Shown here piece by piece: positions 44,494-55,039 of a DNA stretch of 64,000 nt. Origin of the DNA: Anastatus disparis (taxonomy: Eukaryota; Arthropoda; Insecta; Hymenoptera; Eupelmidae); assembly GCA_017163975.1 (NCBI GenBank), contig JAFFSR010000010.1:558001-622000 (forward strand). The letters run 5' to 3'. The notes beneath the pieces are model-generated. The model was given only the letters and a program-made list of their open reading frames with translations, searched no databases and had not been told where the DNA came from. The first letter of the stretch is position 1. Every line of letters starts with the position of its first letter. Position numbers and translations under genes: made by a program.

Positions 44494-46527
44494 ATGTCTT
44501 GGACAACTACGGTCGTGCTAATACTATTATCACTGTTGGCACATTGATACTCAACCTATAGAAATACGCCAATAGACCTGAACCCAGGCATTTATTACGA
44601 GAAAATCGGCTCTTTAAGATTAAAACGCACTGAATGGAAGTTAATGATTCATGTAAATCTCGATAGAGTTCTAGACAAATGTGACGTTTCAGAATTAATA
44701 AACCAAACCCACAACAACTGTGTAAAGCAATTAACCCATCTGAAATGCCAGCCGAAAATGGTGGACAACCGAAAGCCAGCCACGGAAAAATATCATGAAT
44801 GTGTCAAGGAATTCAGGGACGATGAGTGCATTTATGCTATTAATCCACAAATCATTCTTTTCAAGCAAAAGATATTGCAGACTCAGCAACATCAACTACA
44901 AGCCTGTCTGGCTCGACTAACCTCTAATGATAAGAAATTGATAACCAATGGATCTTCCAAGCGAGGATTCGTACCGTTAGGATTTATCGGCAGTCTATTC
45001 GGATTAGTAACTCACGACGAAGTCAATGATATAAATCAAGAATTAGATAAATTACACCAAGACATCAAGGAAATACTCCAGTTAACCGAGAAACGTGCCC
45101 ATCTGATTAGTAGCACCATTAGTCAAATGCAGGATGTAGCTACTAATCATGCTAAGGCCCTAAACCACCTGGAGACCGTAATGAATGCTGTGGTTGAGGA
45201 GCAGCAAAAGGAATCGTACATACGAAGTTTAACGGCTCAAATTAGACAAATAGAAATCACACTGGACCAAAGCATAGATGCCGTAAAGGGTTTCGTAGAC
45301 ATAGCTATTTCTTTGTTACAGGGTAAGATGCCCGAAGCTCTACTGACACCAGAACTACTTGCGCAATTAACCAAAATAAACGTCAGGATACCTCAGATTG
45401 GGACTTCCCCATGCCCTCTGAGTAAATTCGACCTGAAGAGATAGTAAAAATATCTAAGATAGATACTATTTACCAACAGGACAGATTTCTAGTAATCTTA
45501 TATCTTCCTATGGTTGAGAGAGAGCCGTACTCCATGTACCGTATGTATCCATTACTCACCGTACAGAATTGGAAAGACCACCATTTGGGATACGCTAAAA
45601 TCAACACACTCTTTCATGGCGCTGAATGAAAAGAATAAATACTACCTCAAATTCGATCATGACTACCTACATGAGTGTATAGACCAACCGTATGGACTTA
45701 CTTGTGAAGTAAAAAGATCATTGATGGACACAGCCGCGCTAGATGATTGTGAACTAATTATGCTCGCTCACCCGCACGAGAATAATTTCCAGCATTGTAA
45801 CATAATATATGTAACAAATCCATCATCCCAGTGGAGTTACCTTTACACCGAGGCAGTATGGCTATACTCATTAACTAATAAAACCATAGTCAGGATCATC
45901 TGTGGACCACAAAAAGAAGAAATTCTACAATTGACCGGTACTGGCAAACTATATATCTCTGATAACTGTATAGGCAGAACCACTCAAGTCACTCTGATAG
46001 GTATGAGCACGCGAATCCGCAGTGAAAAATACACTTATCAACCCCAGCTACAGTTGATGGTTGAAGAACTACTGCCACTATTTAAAGCTGAGAGTAGTAT
46101 TCAAGCATAAACTTTACCAGAAATACTACAACCCGGTTCAAATAATGAATGGAACGAAAAAAGCTTGAGGCACATATCAGACCGACTCAAGGACATAGCA
46201 CAGCACAGTAGAGAACATCACTATATTAGAGGCTCTTTGTATGGAAGTTAGGGATTAGGAATTATACTGTGTATAGGCCTAGTTGCAGTCATTGGATGGT
46301 TATTTATTAAATTTAAGAACTCAGTAGGCGTATATAAAACTAATCAAAATGTACATTATTATCATCATAAGTTAAAACCGGTTGGCAAGGACACCGACAA
46401 CACAGACCAATTTATAAGTACCCCAACTCCTCCCATTAATCAATCTAATTCCAAAACCACGACAGTAGCCATAGATGATAAGGCTACAGTTACTAACGTA
46501 AAGCAAACGGCGCTTGTTGACACCTAA
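44494..46527 (+). pseudogene. env: ERV envelope glycoprotein (baculovirus-F-like), inactive
   Basis: The start is the ATG at 44494, which follows a splice acceptor and opens a hydrophobic signal-peptide-like segment. The stop is TAA 46525-46527. The frame is interrupted by a TGA near 44547, stops and a compensating pair of frameshifts at about 45430-45625, a TAA at 46108 and a TAG near 46248. A basic site followed by a hydrophobic glycine-rich region lies near residue 150 (S-K-R-G-F-V-P-L-G-F). A long helical coiled-coil region follows at 45020-45300, and a membrane anchor (I-I-L-C-I-G-L-V-A-V-I-G-W) near the C-terminus. This order fits the fusion glycoproteins of errantiviruses. It is a dead old copy. 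Confidence 0.75.
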
Positions 46528-46654
46528 TTAGACCTCTATATCATATATAACGACTAACCATCTCTGATACTAACCACTGTTTCAAGTCGTCTTGCTATCT
46601 GTATATTACCATAAAATTAATTACTAACTCTTGACTTAATGATTATTTTTCTTT

Positions 46655-46657
46655 CAG
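46655..46657 (+). promoter_or_regulatory. Candidate splice acceptor for the fourth gene
   Basis: ATTATTTTTCTTTCAG is a strong pyrimidine-rich acceptor 29 bp before the ATG at 46687, downstream of env. Confidence 0.45.
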
Positions 46658-46686
46658 TTTCTTGTTGAACCGAATCATAATTAACT

Positions 46687-47534
46687 ATGGGAACTGAGGG
46701 CGTTTTTAGCAGTGACTCGACCCAAAGCGAGATCCTAATACTACAAAACCATGACGGCCGTCAATTATAGGAAATAATTAAAAAATTAGGAACATGAAGG
46801 CCAATCGAGCAGATAACTATTATAGAACTGGATGTGGATATAAGTATATCAAAATCCTAGTAAAACCTTTCCCGGCTAAAACTCTAAAGATTCTACTAGG
46901 TATGGATAAATCTCTGCAAAAATTTTATTTGACTAAGGATAAGCGAGTCCTTAACACACCGCTCCAACCGAATTTAGACAACCCTTTCACCGAACCTAAA
47001 CGCAATACCTTAACCACAGAAGATCCATGTCGATTATATTGCATAGTGCCTTGATTAGAGAATAAAAACCATCTATTTAGAGCTTACCGAGACTTCGGTC
47101 TAATCGACTACCTGCTTATTACCAAAGAGAAACCTAACAAACTACGTTACGGATATATTTGATTTATAAATAAGACAGATGCTAGTAAGGCATTTCGAAG
47201 CGTTGACCAAAAATATCGAGTGCGTTTTGCGGATCCGCAAAAATTCCTCAACGGCACTAGCAACAAAATGGAACGATGCACCATTTGCGAACACAATATC
47301 ACTCAGCAATATAAGAATATCCATTCATTTTGCAAAGCCCAGCGAACTCAATACATGCAACTAAGCGAGCCCCAAGGCTTTGTAAATCCAGAGGGAACAA
47401 AAGAATGTACCTTGTACAAAAGGTCCATCAAGCTTAAGCAGTATTTCCAACATGTCAAAAACTGTATACATAATTTCGATTTGGTGATGCCTTCTTCCCA
47501 ACCCCTCCAATCAGACCAAGAACTAAATCACTAA
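46687..47534 (+). pseudogene. Fourth ERV gene: RRM-like domain plus two C2HC finger repeats
   Basis: An opening frame at ATG 46687 (about 27 codons to a TAG, ~9 more to a TGA) leads by a frameshift into the frame 46794-47534, which has TGA stops at 47052 and 47160. The middle part has an RRM-like pattern: R-L-Y-C-I-V-P as RNP2-like strand, F-R-A-Y-R-D-F-G-L-I-D as the helix/strand, and L-R-Y-G-Y-I-(stop)-F as RNP1-like strand, then D-A-S-K-A-F-R-S-V. Two related finger repeats follow: C-T-I-C-x11-H-x2-C and C-T-L-Y-x11-H-x3-C (second cysteine lost in repeat two). It would bind RNA, perhaps the genomic RNA. I know no standard errantivirus gene like this. The domain call is by eye. Confidence 0.5.
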
Positions 47535-48613
47535 AAAAATCAAGTTGAATCACTCTAAGAGTGTTACTACCAAACCGACACTACTGCAAAACGGAAGTTT
47601 TAAGCAGCACTAAGATCACATAGATCAAGTGACCAACGAATTGTCTCACCAAGGCAATGACCAACACCCTAAAATAAGGGTAGACCAAACCATGACTGCT
47701 ATTATAGCAGACCCACTTCAATGCGCAATAAATTATCTAATGCAAATGAAGTGTAAGATGACCAAACCACTTGACCCGACCAATGACTCTAGTCAGAGTC
47801 GATCCGACAAACCTAATCTTAAGATGGACTAACTTTAATTAAAAGTTATACCAACGCCAGACTAAGTTAGGTGACCAAACTTTTCTATCTACGCTATCTA
47901 CTATTGCTTGCAATATTAACCATTTCTAGCTTATTACAAATAACGACCTTATATGCCTAATGAACCTTAGCAAAATCCTTGCATGAAGATAGTGATTAAT
48001 CAAATTTCTGAACCTCCAATTAATGAACACTTTATGTTTCAGACAACAAAGAACTTAAGATAAAGCTGATTTATAACTATATCGTAGTAACCATGTTAAA
48101 ACCACTAAACAAACTCTTTCACCAGACAATCAACGAAGAAGGACACCTTTCAACATAGTGGGGCAACGAAACAAAAAAATCATCGGTGTGCAGGAGGAGC
48201 AAACGGAAGAGGACCCTGTTCCTCCTGTGAAGAGTGTAATACTACTGCTGCAGATTTTCAGCGCACCAATAACAATCAAGATTACTAAAATAATAAAGTT
48301 TACCTTAAAAATAAAAATAAAATTAATTTTTTTCACTATAACTTAATTTTTGTTTGCATAAGTGGCATTTGCTTATACTGTAAAACAATTATATTGGGAT
48401 TTCTAACTCATTGTTCTGACGGGTTTTTCTTAAATGTTTGACCTTACCAAAAATTGTCAAATCAATTTGAAATTCAATCGACCCAATATAATTGTTAATA
48501 AGTTAACTTGTACATAATTGTTTCAGACGAATTGTGAACCTGCTCTGTCGCTTGTACCTCGGCTGGCTGCATAACAATTGCCGAGGACGACAATTTTCCT
48601 AAGTAAGGAAGGG
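47535..48613 (+). other. ERV 3' untranslated part
   Basis: No supported gene; short frames at 47629 and 48158 carry no motif. The end, CCGAGGACGACAATTTTCCT then AAGTAAGGAAGGG, is purine-rich and looks like the polypurine tract before an LTR. Confidence 0.45.
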
Positions 48614-48726
48614 TGTTGCGTGACAAAATTATTAAAATTTTTATTTTTGTTCTTTTACTTTATTGAAATTAATTTAGAAATGCACGTGCTAAAACTTTCT
48701 CAGAGCTCGTTCATTTTCGCTGACAT

Positions 48727-48735
48727 TATAAAAAG
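48727..48735 (+). promoter_or_regulatory. TATA box in the putative ERV LTR
   Basis: TATAAAAAG about 113 bp into the putative LTR. Confidence 0.35.
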
Positions 48736-49087
48736 ATAAAGACCATTCCAAACCGTCAACCTTCATTTAGTAATATAATAACTTTGATGAGTGGTCACTA
48801 CGTCAGACCAACTAGCGTGAGAATAGCAATTAACCAATGCAACTTCATTTCTCTCTCCTCCGTCTCTACTACCTGCAGGGTTGAGGCTGAGGTAGGGAAT
48901 GGGTGAAGGAAGAAGAGCATCTTCAAGCAATGAGTTAGAGAGAGAAAGTGTGTGAATTGACACAACTCTCTCTGCTCATTGTTTGAAGGAGAGCTGTAAA
49001 AAGCTCTCTCCCCTTTTTGCGCTGGAGAAGAACGTGGAGAATAGAAAGAGTTACGTATAACCATTCCGCGCCAGGCAATGTTCTAGA

Positions 49088-49126
49088 GCGGGCTGGTGGG
49101 TCCTTCGTGGGACCCTCAGCCCCCGC
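49088..49126. other. GC-rich hairpin
   Basis: GCGGGCTGGTGGGTCC, loop TTCGT, then GGGACCCTCAGCCCCCGC pair almost completely. It is strikingly GC-rich for this DNA and sits near the end of the putative LTR, so it may be an RNA structure near the polyadenylation site. Confidence 0.5.
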
Positions 49127-49152
49127 GATTTTCTGTTAAATTAAGAGTAACA

Positions 49153-49487
49153 TTTTTAATAGTTTTTAGATATATTTTTCTGTGTTGATATTTCAAATAT
49201 GAGTAACATTTTTCTAATGGTGAATTATTTTATTAAATCGATAATTTAAAACGATATTATCTAAGACTCAAATTTCAGCGTGATTTAAATTCAGTTAGTG
49301 TTAATCTGGACTATTAATTTATAATTCTCGAAATCCATTTCACTTTTAAAATTTGGATGATTTAATTAAATGCGTGGCTAAGAGTTCCAATAGACGTACT
49401 AGAAAGATTCTTCTGCAAAGCCTAGTTCATTTGCCGAGGAGAGCGACGGAGCAGAGCAAATACAGATAAGTGGAAACATAATAATAA
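49153..49487. other. AT-rich stretch, probably 3' flank of the minus-strand LINE
   Basis: No gene recognised between the putative LTR and the end of the R4-like frame. Confidence 0.35.
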
Positions 49488-50892
49488 CTAGAGTATCAAT
49501 TGTTTTAATACTCTATCTGTTTGCCAGGTTTGTTTCATATCTTCAGCCAGTGGTTTATATTTTTCTATTTTTGCATGAAATTTTTTTGTTATGTTTGATG
49601 GATAGGGTATGCTTATGTCAATCAAGTATACTATATTGTTTTGGAAATTATTGTAGGTTATGTCTGGTATGTTGTGTTTTACGGTGTGGTCTGTCAATAT
49701 TTGACGATTCCAGTACAGTTTTCCTATTGTAGTTTTACTAACGCTTTGCGGTTCATATTTGTTATAAGGTTTTATGTCCTGCACTGTCCCTATTCTTCGT
49801 GCAAGCAGATGATGAATAATTTTACCAACGTTATTATGCCTTTCTGTATATTCTTTAGGTGCAAGTATTTTGCATCAACTGAGTAGATGTTCAATACTCT
49901 CAGTCTCTCCATCACATAGTCTGCATTTGTCTTCGTTGACTGTTGAGTCTTTTATTATATATTTCCTGTAATTTCTTGTTGGCCTCAGCTGATCTTGTAT
50001 TGCAAACATGAACCCTTCTGTTTCAGAGAATATATCACTATGTGTTAACCAAGCGTGGGTAGCTTGAAAGTCAATATGTGTTTGCATGATATTGTTGATG
50101 TAACATCCATGAAGTTCTTTGTGCATCCAGGACCTTTTTTTCTGTTCCAGAGTCGAGGTAATTGAGGTGATTGATTCACCAGAGTTAAGTTTCAGAGCAG
50201 TCAGGTTGTTGTCATTTTCCTGATAGTTGACTTTTAAGAATTTTGCATACTCTTGTGTTTAACTTTTTGACAGCTATTTCTTTTGCCTCTCTCCGTGCAG
50301 TTCGAGTATTCTGATGGAGTCCCAGATATTTGTAGAGTTCGTCTTGTTTCATACCTTCTATCTTTTTTATTGGCTTTCTCCTGAGTTCATATGTCTCTAT
50401 ATTCTTCCATTTTCCGTTTTCTATTGCGTTCATCTTGCATTTATCAATTCCAAATTCCATTCTGATGTCGTTGCTGAAGGTTTCCGTCTTTCTCATTAGT
50501 TTATTTAAGTTTTGTTGATTGTTTGCAAATAGCCTGATGTCATCCATATATATGAGGTGACTTATTGCTAATTCTCCTTTACATAGCATATACCCTTCAT
50601 TTCCCTTATTTAGGATGTTAAAAATTGGATTGAGTGCAATACAGAACCAGAGTGCACTCAGCGAGTCACCTTAAAATATGCCCCTACGTATTCGTATTGG
50701 TTCTGTTTCAATGAATGTTTGATCTGGTCCTTTCATTTTAAGACTTGCTTCCCATTCCTTCATAGCTGAGTTTAGAAGGTCAATAATTAAAGGATTTATT
50801 TTGTACGCGTTTAGAATTTCCAGAAGCCATGAATGAGGAATACTGTCAAAGGCTTTTTGATAATCCACGTACCCTATATGGTAAATTCTCAA
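49488..50892 (-). pseudogene. LINE with restriction-like endonuclease (R4/Dong-like), 5' truncated
   Basis: Reading the minus strand, 50892-50671 has Y-V-D-Y-Q-K-A-F-D-S-I-P-H-S-W-L, a classical RT block. 50589-50212 has L-I-Y-M-D-D-I-R-L-F-A, the RT active site (YMDD), then K-Y-L-G-L. 50126-49875 has C-R-L-C-D-G-E-T-E-S-I-E-H, a zinc knuckle placed after RT. 49784-49488 has I-P-D-I-T-Y followed by V-Y-L-I-D-I-S-I-P, the PD...D pattern of the restriction-like endonuclease found at the C-terminus of R2/R4-type elements. It lacks an APE domain. A stop and frame changes separate the parts. The 5' part ends at a TA MITE (50875-51467). Insertion would be by target-primed reverse transcription. Confidence 0.7.
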
Positions 50893-51467
50893 AAAATCGG
50901 CCGATTTCCGTTCTTTGCTAAAACTTTCATATGGAATAATGTGTGACAGGACTGAAAAATTATTTTCAAGTTACCTTATACTTTCTTGTGATAGATAGCG
51001 AGATGAGATTATTAATGAGGTACCCTCTTTGTTGACCAAAGAATTGTGAAATATTAGAAAACGTAACTCCGTTAGCTTTCACGCGTTGAATCACAAAAGT
51101 ATTATTACATATCATCCTTGAATCATATTAAAAGTTTATTTTATTCCACTCAGAAGTGTTCGTTTTTCTTTAATAAAAAAGTATATTTACTTGCTTATAC
51201 CTCTTTTTTCATTCATCATTAAGTATTAATAATTGGATCAATTCCACCCCCAAAAAAATTGTAAACTCCGTTAACTCGACGTGACCGCTATTAACTAAGG
51301 TACTTATTGAAAGGTATTCATAAGTACTTAAGTTCAAATTTTATCTTCATTAAAGTATTATTCAAGTTAAATATAATGCATAAAGATACAATATATCAAT
51401 TCTTTTCAATCGTCATCATTAAAAATTTCTTGTGTAATCAGCCGATTTTTTGAGGATTTACCATATA
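50875..51467. mobile_element. TA-flanked MITE with short inverted repeats (593 bp)
   Basis: TATATGGTAAATTCTCAAAA (left) pairs with TATATGGTAAATCCTCAAAA on the complement of the right end, each continuing AATCGGCYGATT. TA flanks fit a Tc1/mariner-type element. The internal ~530 bp are unique and AT-rich. Confidence 0.65.
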
Positions 51468-51589
51468 CTTCATTACATGGCCTTAAGTAAGTATTTCATA
51501 AATATAAAATTAAAAAATTTTTTGAAGTTTTTTCTTAATGGTTTATAATGATTTTATAAAGAGTGTATAAGGGGTATAAGAGTTTATGA

Positions 51590-52030
51590 AGGGTAACTTG
51601 GGGATCGAGGGATGACTTGGGTAGTGAGGGGTATTTTTTTAAAATTTTTTTTAAAAGAAGACATTTTAAGAGACATTTTTACGTTATTTTGAGGGGTGAC
51701 TTGTGATTTTTTGAGAAGGAGAGAAATATAATGAGGGGTAGTAGTGGAGGTGTAGTATCGGGAAGAGTAGTAGTGAAATGAGTAACAAATGCATTAGTAA
51801 AATAAGGTGTAGTTAGCTAAATTATCTGAGGGTTGTATGAGTGATGTATGAGGGGTAGCAAAAGGGGGGACTTGGGTAGAGAGAGGTGACTTGGGTAGTG
51901 AGGAGTGTCTTTTTTTTCAAAAAAGATCATTTCTAGACAGACTTTTACGTTATTTTGAGTGGTGAATTGTAATGTTATAAGTATACAAAATAGGGGGAGG
52001 AATAATGAGGGGTAGGAGAAGAGGTATATT
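51590..52030. repeat. Two diverged units of a G-rich minisatellite-like sequence
   Basis: GATGACTTGGGTAGTGAGGGG (trimmed) and TTTTACGTTATTTTGAGGGG with TAATGAGGGGTAGTAG recur in the same order at 51611-51755 and 51890-52020 (offset about 275-280 bp). Confidence 0.6.
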
Positions 52031-52440
52031 TTTTTATATAACTTTATAATATAGGGATATATATAGTTGTAGGATCAGGATTTGAGCAACCCCCTCCCCC
52101 TGTGGCCTCCCTAGGCCTCCCTCGATATAGCCACTCCTTGAATTACATTGTGATTCTTCTTCTTTTTTTTTATCTAACGTCGCTGTATTTCCTGCTATCG
52201 TTGCGATGCTAATTAGCGAGGGATAGTCGTTAGTGTGTTTGTGAACAAAGCACATGTAACGTACGATGGTAGCCTGGAAAAACCAGGTTGTAACATGGCA
52301 GATTGACCATATTGCTTGTATGTATCTTTGTAGCGCATATAGACGACAGAAGGGAGCACACATCTACGGGCAAGACGGAAAGCAGACCACGCGAGTCAAG
52401 TATTTGAAAGCATAACCCAAAATCGTTGGCACACACGTGC
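52031..52440. other. Unassigned stretch before a primer-binding-site-like sequence
   Basis: No gene supported. If the site at 52446 is real, a 5' LTR would end near 52444, but I find no matching second LTR. Confidence 0.3.
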
Positions 52441-52445
52441 GAATC

Positions 52446-52463
52446 TGGCGCAGCGAACGTGGG
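52446..52463 (+). other. Primer-binding-site-like sequence
   Basis: TGGCGCAGCGAACGTGGGG has the layout of an LTR-retroelement primer site. A diverged tandem copy of the next ~90 bp (AAAATTTCACTGAAATTTTT...GAGCAAAAACC versus AAAATTTCGCTAAAATTTTC...AAGCAAAAC) follows at 52530-52605. Confidence 0.3.
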
Positions 52464-52619
52464 GCCAACAAAAATTTCACTGAAATTTTTGTTATAACTT
52501 CGGGATTAATTTTGAGCAAAAACCAATTGACGCAACAGCGTGGGCCGACTAAAATTTCGCTAAAATTTTCTCATTCTATCGGAAGTAAATTTAAGCAAAA
52601 CTGTGAGCAAAAACTGTGC

Positions 52620-53915
52620 GATAAAGTGAAGAAGAAAAACTGACCGAAAAAGCGATTATAAACTGTGCAAAAATAGTATCAAAAGCAACTCAAAGACTGC
52701 GTGAAAAGAAGAAAAATTTAAATTCGTTTTTCGCCACGTGGTCGTTATTACGGCAGCATACAAGGGACGCTTGCCAAGCGGAGATACTCTGATGGCCATC
52801 TTTGATTTCGGAGCGTCGCTTGGTATGGTAAAAATTTTTTCGTTTGCAGCAAGGTCTCAGTGGTTAAGACCACAATAAATTTTCTTTTTTGCTTTTTAAA
52901 TTTTTGCTTGCTAAAATTAAATTTTTTTTAATAATTGAATTTTTTTTATATTTCAAAATTTTTTTTATGCGTAATTAAAGATAAAAATTTTTTTAATATA
53001 TTAGCACTCGATGGCAAAACGTTTTTTTTTCATATATATAGTATGTATACATATTGCATTATATCTGCTATAGTACGTAGTCGTGCAGCGCTAACCAGAC
53101 AACAAATCGTTGCTCCGACGGTGCTAATTAGAGTTTCTGAATAATGCGAGCCTAGCCTTCTTACATGAGGCTATACTTATACATAGAGCGCGACGTAGTT
53201 TGTCGTAACAAATTTATTTTAAGCCAAATAACTTTTCTTGTGCATTGTGCCTAACTCGCAAGAGAACATTTTAAAATTTACTGTGCATTTTTTATAGCTT
53301 AAAAATTTTTATAAAACTAAGTTGTTTTTTTTTAAGCTTGGGCAACACGACTACGTTCTATTGTACTATATCATATCTGTGTGTTGTCTATATTTCCTTG
53401 TAGCCTTCACCCCCTAAAGCACCGTAATATATTAACAATATCCTTTCAGCAATTCGATATTTAGCAAAGCTTTTATTCCATTTAGCATTATTGCCATTAC
53501 GTATGTATTATAGAATTTTAATTTGACTTGCGACAATCATAGCGTGCCGTTATAGTGCCTGCTTATATTACCAGCATTGCCGCTTGTGCTTACCGACCGA
53601 ATAGAGCCGTCGGTACATCATAGCTCACTATTATATTCATTAGCTTGGGCATGCTTTTGCTCTTTAAGGATTATATTACTTTGTTGTTAATTACGGGCGT
53701 GCTATATATTTTATTGATTAAAACTAATTTTTTTTTCGGCTAGCTTTAAAGCAAATAACAATTTTTATTTATTTTAATTTTTTTTCTCGAGCCGGAGCTA
53801 GTTTGCAGAGCGAATTGACCGAACCCCCTGAAATAGAACCTCAGCATAGATTAATAGTAATCGTTTTGTTTATGTGTGCATACCCTTGTTTAGTGTAATA
53901 GCATTTAGTGTAAAC
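52620..53915. other. Leader-like AT-rich region
   Basis: No gene supported. TTTTCGCCACGTGGTCGTTA at 52728 resembles TTTCGCCACGTGGTCGTATA inside the gypsy LTRs (15793, 21836), so part of this may be related retroelement sequence. Confidence 0.3.
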
Positions 53916-54690
53916 ATGAAAAACCAAAAGTTAAATGTAGAGCCCCTATGGATCTCTGAGCATGTATGCCAAAGAGAAATTTTTAGAGCAGCGGATGAAA
54001 TAGTCCAAATAGTAAATCGACTATCCGTAGATAAGCTCTTTATATACGGCAGTCGAGGAGTTAGCATGGTTATAAGCCTAGCAAGATTTAAGGAATAGAT
54101 TGTGCGATACGAGCTGAGACGGCATCTCGGCGAAAGAGCCGCCGCCTGAAACATAATAGTAGATGAGAAGACGTTAGTCGCGCACATTGAATCTAGTATC
54201 CCCCCAATAGAGCAAAGACCAGTATGTTAATACAAGGAGCAGCTTAGAAAATATTTTTACTCCCAGCGCTAGCAATGTCAATCATGCCCCGACCATATCT
54301 CCGGCGTATCCCGAAGGACATAATAGTTTTTTACCTCCTTACTGCCGTCCAAAGTAAGAAAACCTTAACTCCAATGGGATTTCAATGTAGTTAACCACTT
54401 TTATACTTTGGACGGCAGCTTATTCTTATGTATATTCTCATCACCCTTATTATCATAGTCCAAGGAACTATGCCCCTTATATTGCACCATCAACTGAATA
54501 TCGGCCCCTTTCTCCACCAGTAACACCGCCACCGCCCTCTTCTCCAGCTATAAACCGCGTATGTCGACCCCCTTCGGCTCTTGATAAATCAATGTTCCCC
54601 ACTACAGCTTGCACTGGTATAGAGCCGTCTAAATTAAATAAGATAGCTATGGTTTCTCCCAGCTTGTCTCAAGTAGCTGAGCTTGGGTCT
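53916..54690 (+). pseudogene. Unassigned retroelement-like frames, proline-rich end
   Basis: From ATG 53916 a frame of 60 codons ends at a TAG (54096), then continues in register with a TGA near 54151 to about 54230. Its composition (W-I-S-E-H-V-C-Q-R-E-I-F-R, S-R-G-V-S-M-V-I-S-L-A-R) looks coding, but I do not recognise it. Two further open stretches without ATG are proline-rich: about 54250-54350 (P-T-I-S-P-A-Y-P-E-G-H) and 54416-54690 (P-L-S-P-P-V-T-P-P-P-P-S-S-P), the second ending at a TAG. They are separated by a small hairpin at 54342-54420. This could be the gag of a deleted LTR element starting near 52446. Function unknown. Confidence 0.35.
54342..54420. repeat. Short hairpin with 16-bp arms
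   Basis: TACTGCCGTCCAAAGTAAG and CTATACTTTGGACGGCAG-like arms enclose ~45 bp. It interrupts a proline-rich frame and may be a very small foldback insertion. Confidence 0.5.
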
Positions 54691-55026
54691 GTTTAGGATC
54701 GTTTGTCTCTCTCTTGTAGCGTGGCGTACAGCACGAGAGATGAAGCTGAGCAGAGACAAGAAGGAATGCCATTGCATTATTCCTTCTGTTGCCAGCGTGC
54801 GGTAAAGACTTTTAGTTTGTTAATATCTGCTTTTCGTCGTGCCAATAGTTATTTAATTAGTGCAAGCGGCGTCGCGTACGCTATACGCGGCTGGCGTCCA
54901 TTTTAATCGAGCGTACGATTACTGTACAAATTTCTGAAATAAAGCTTCTTTTTTTTGTTACTGATTTAATTACAGCTTATATATTTTTATAAATTAGTGC
55001 AACCTCCTGATCCCCAAGGTTGTCAC
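54689..55026 (+). other. Possible LTR-like or promoter-like stretch
   Basis: TGTTTAGGATCGTTTGTCTC follows the stop of the preceding frame. AATAAAGCTTC (polyadenylation signal) lies at 54940 and the block ends near GTTGTCACA at 55026. No partner copy is seen, so a solo LTR is only a possibility. Confidence 0.25.
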
Positions 55027-55039
55027 AAGGTCCATCGAA

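Larger units (their letters stand above)
48614..49152 (+). repeat. Putative 3' LTR of the endogenous retrovirus
   Basis: Starts TGTTGCGTGACAAAATTATT directly after the purine tract and could end at GAGTAACA (539 bp), giving TGTT/AACA ends. It contains a TATAAAAAG box and promoter-like purine/pyrimidine runs. No second copy is seen 5' of gag, so the LTR call rests on position and content. Confidence 0.4.
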
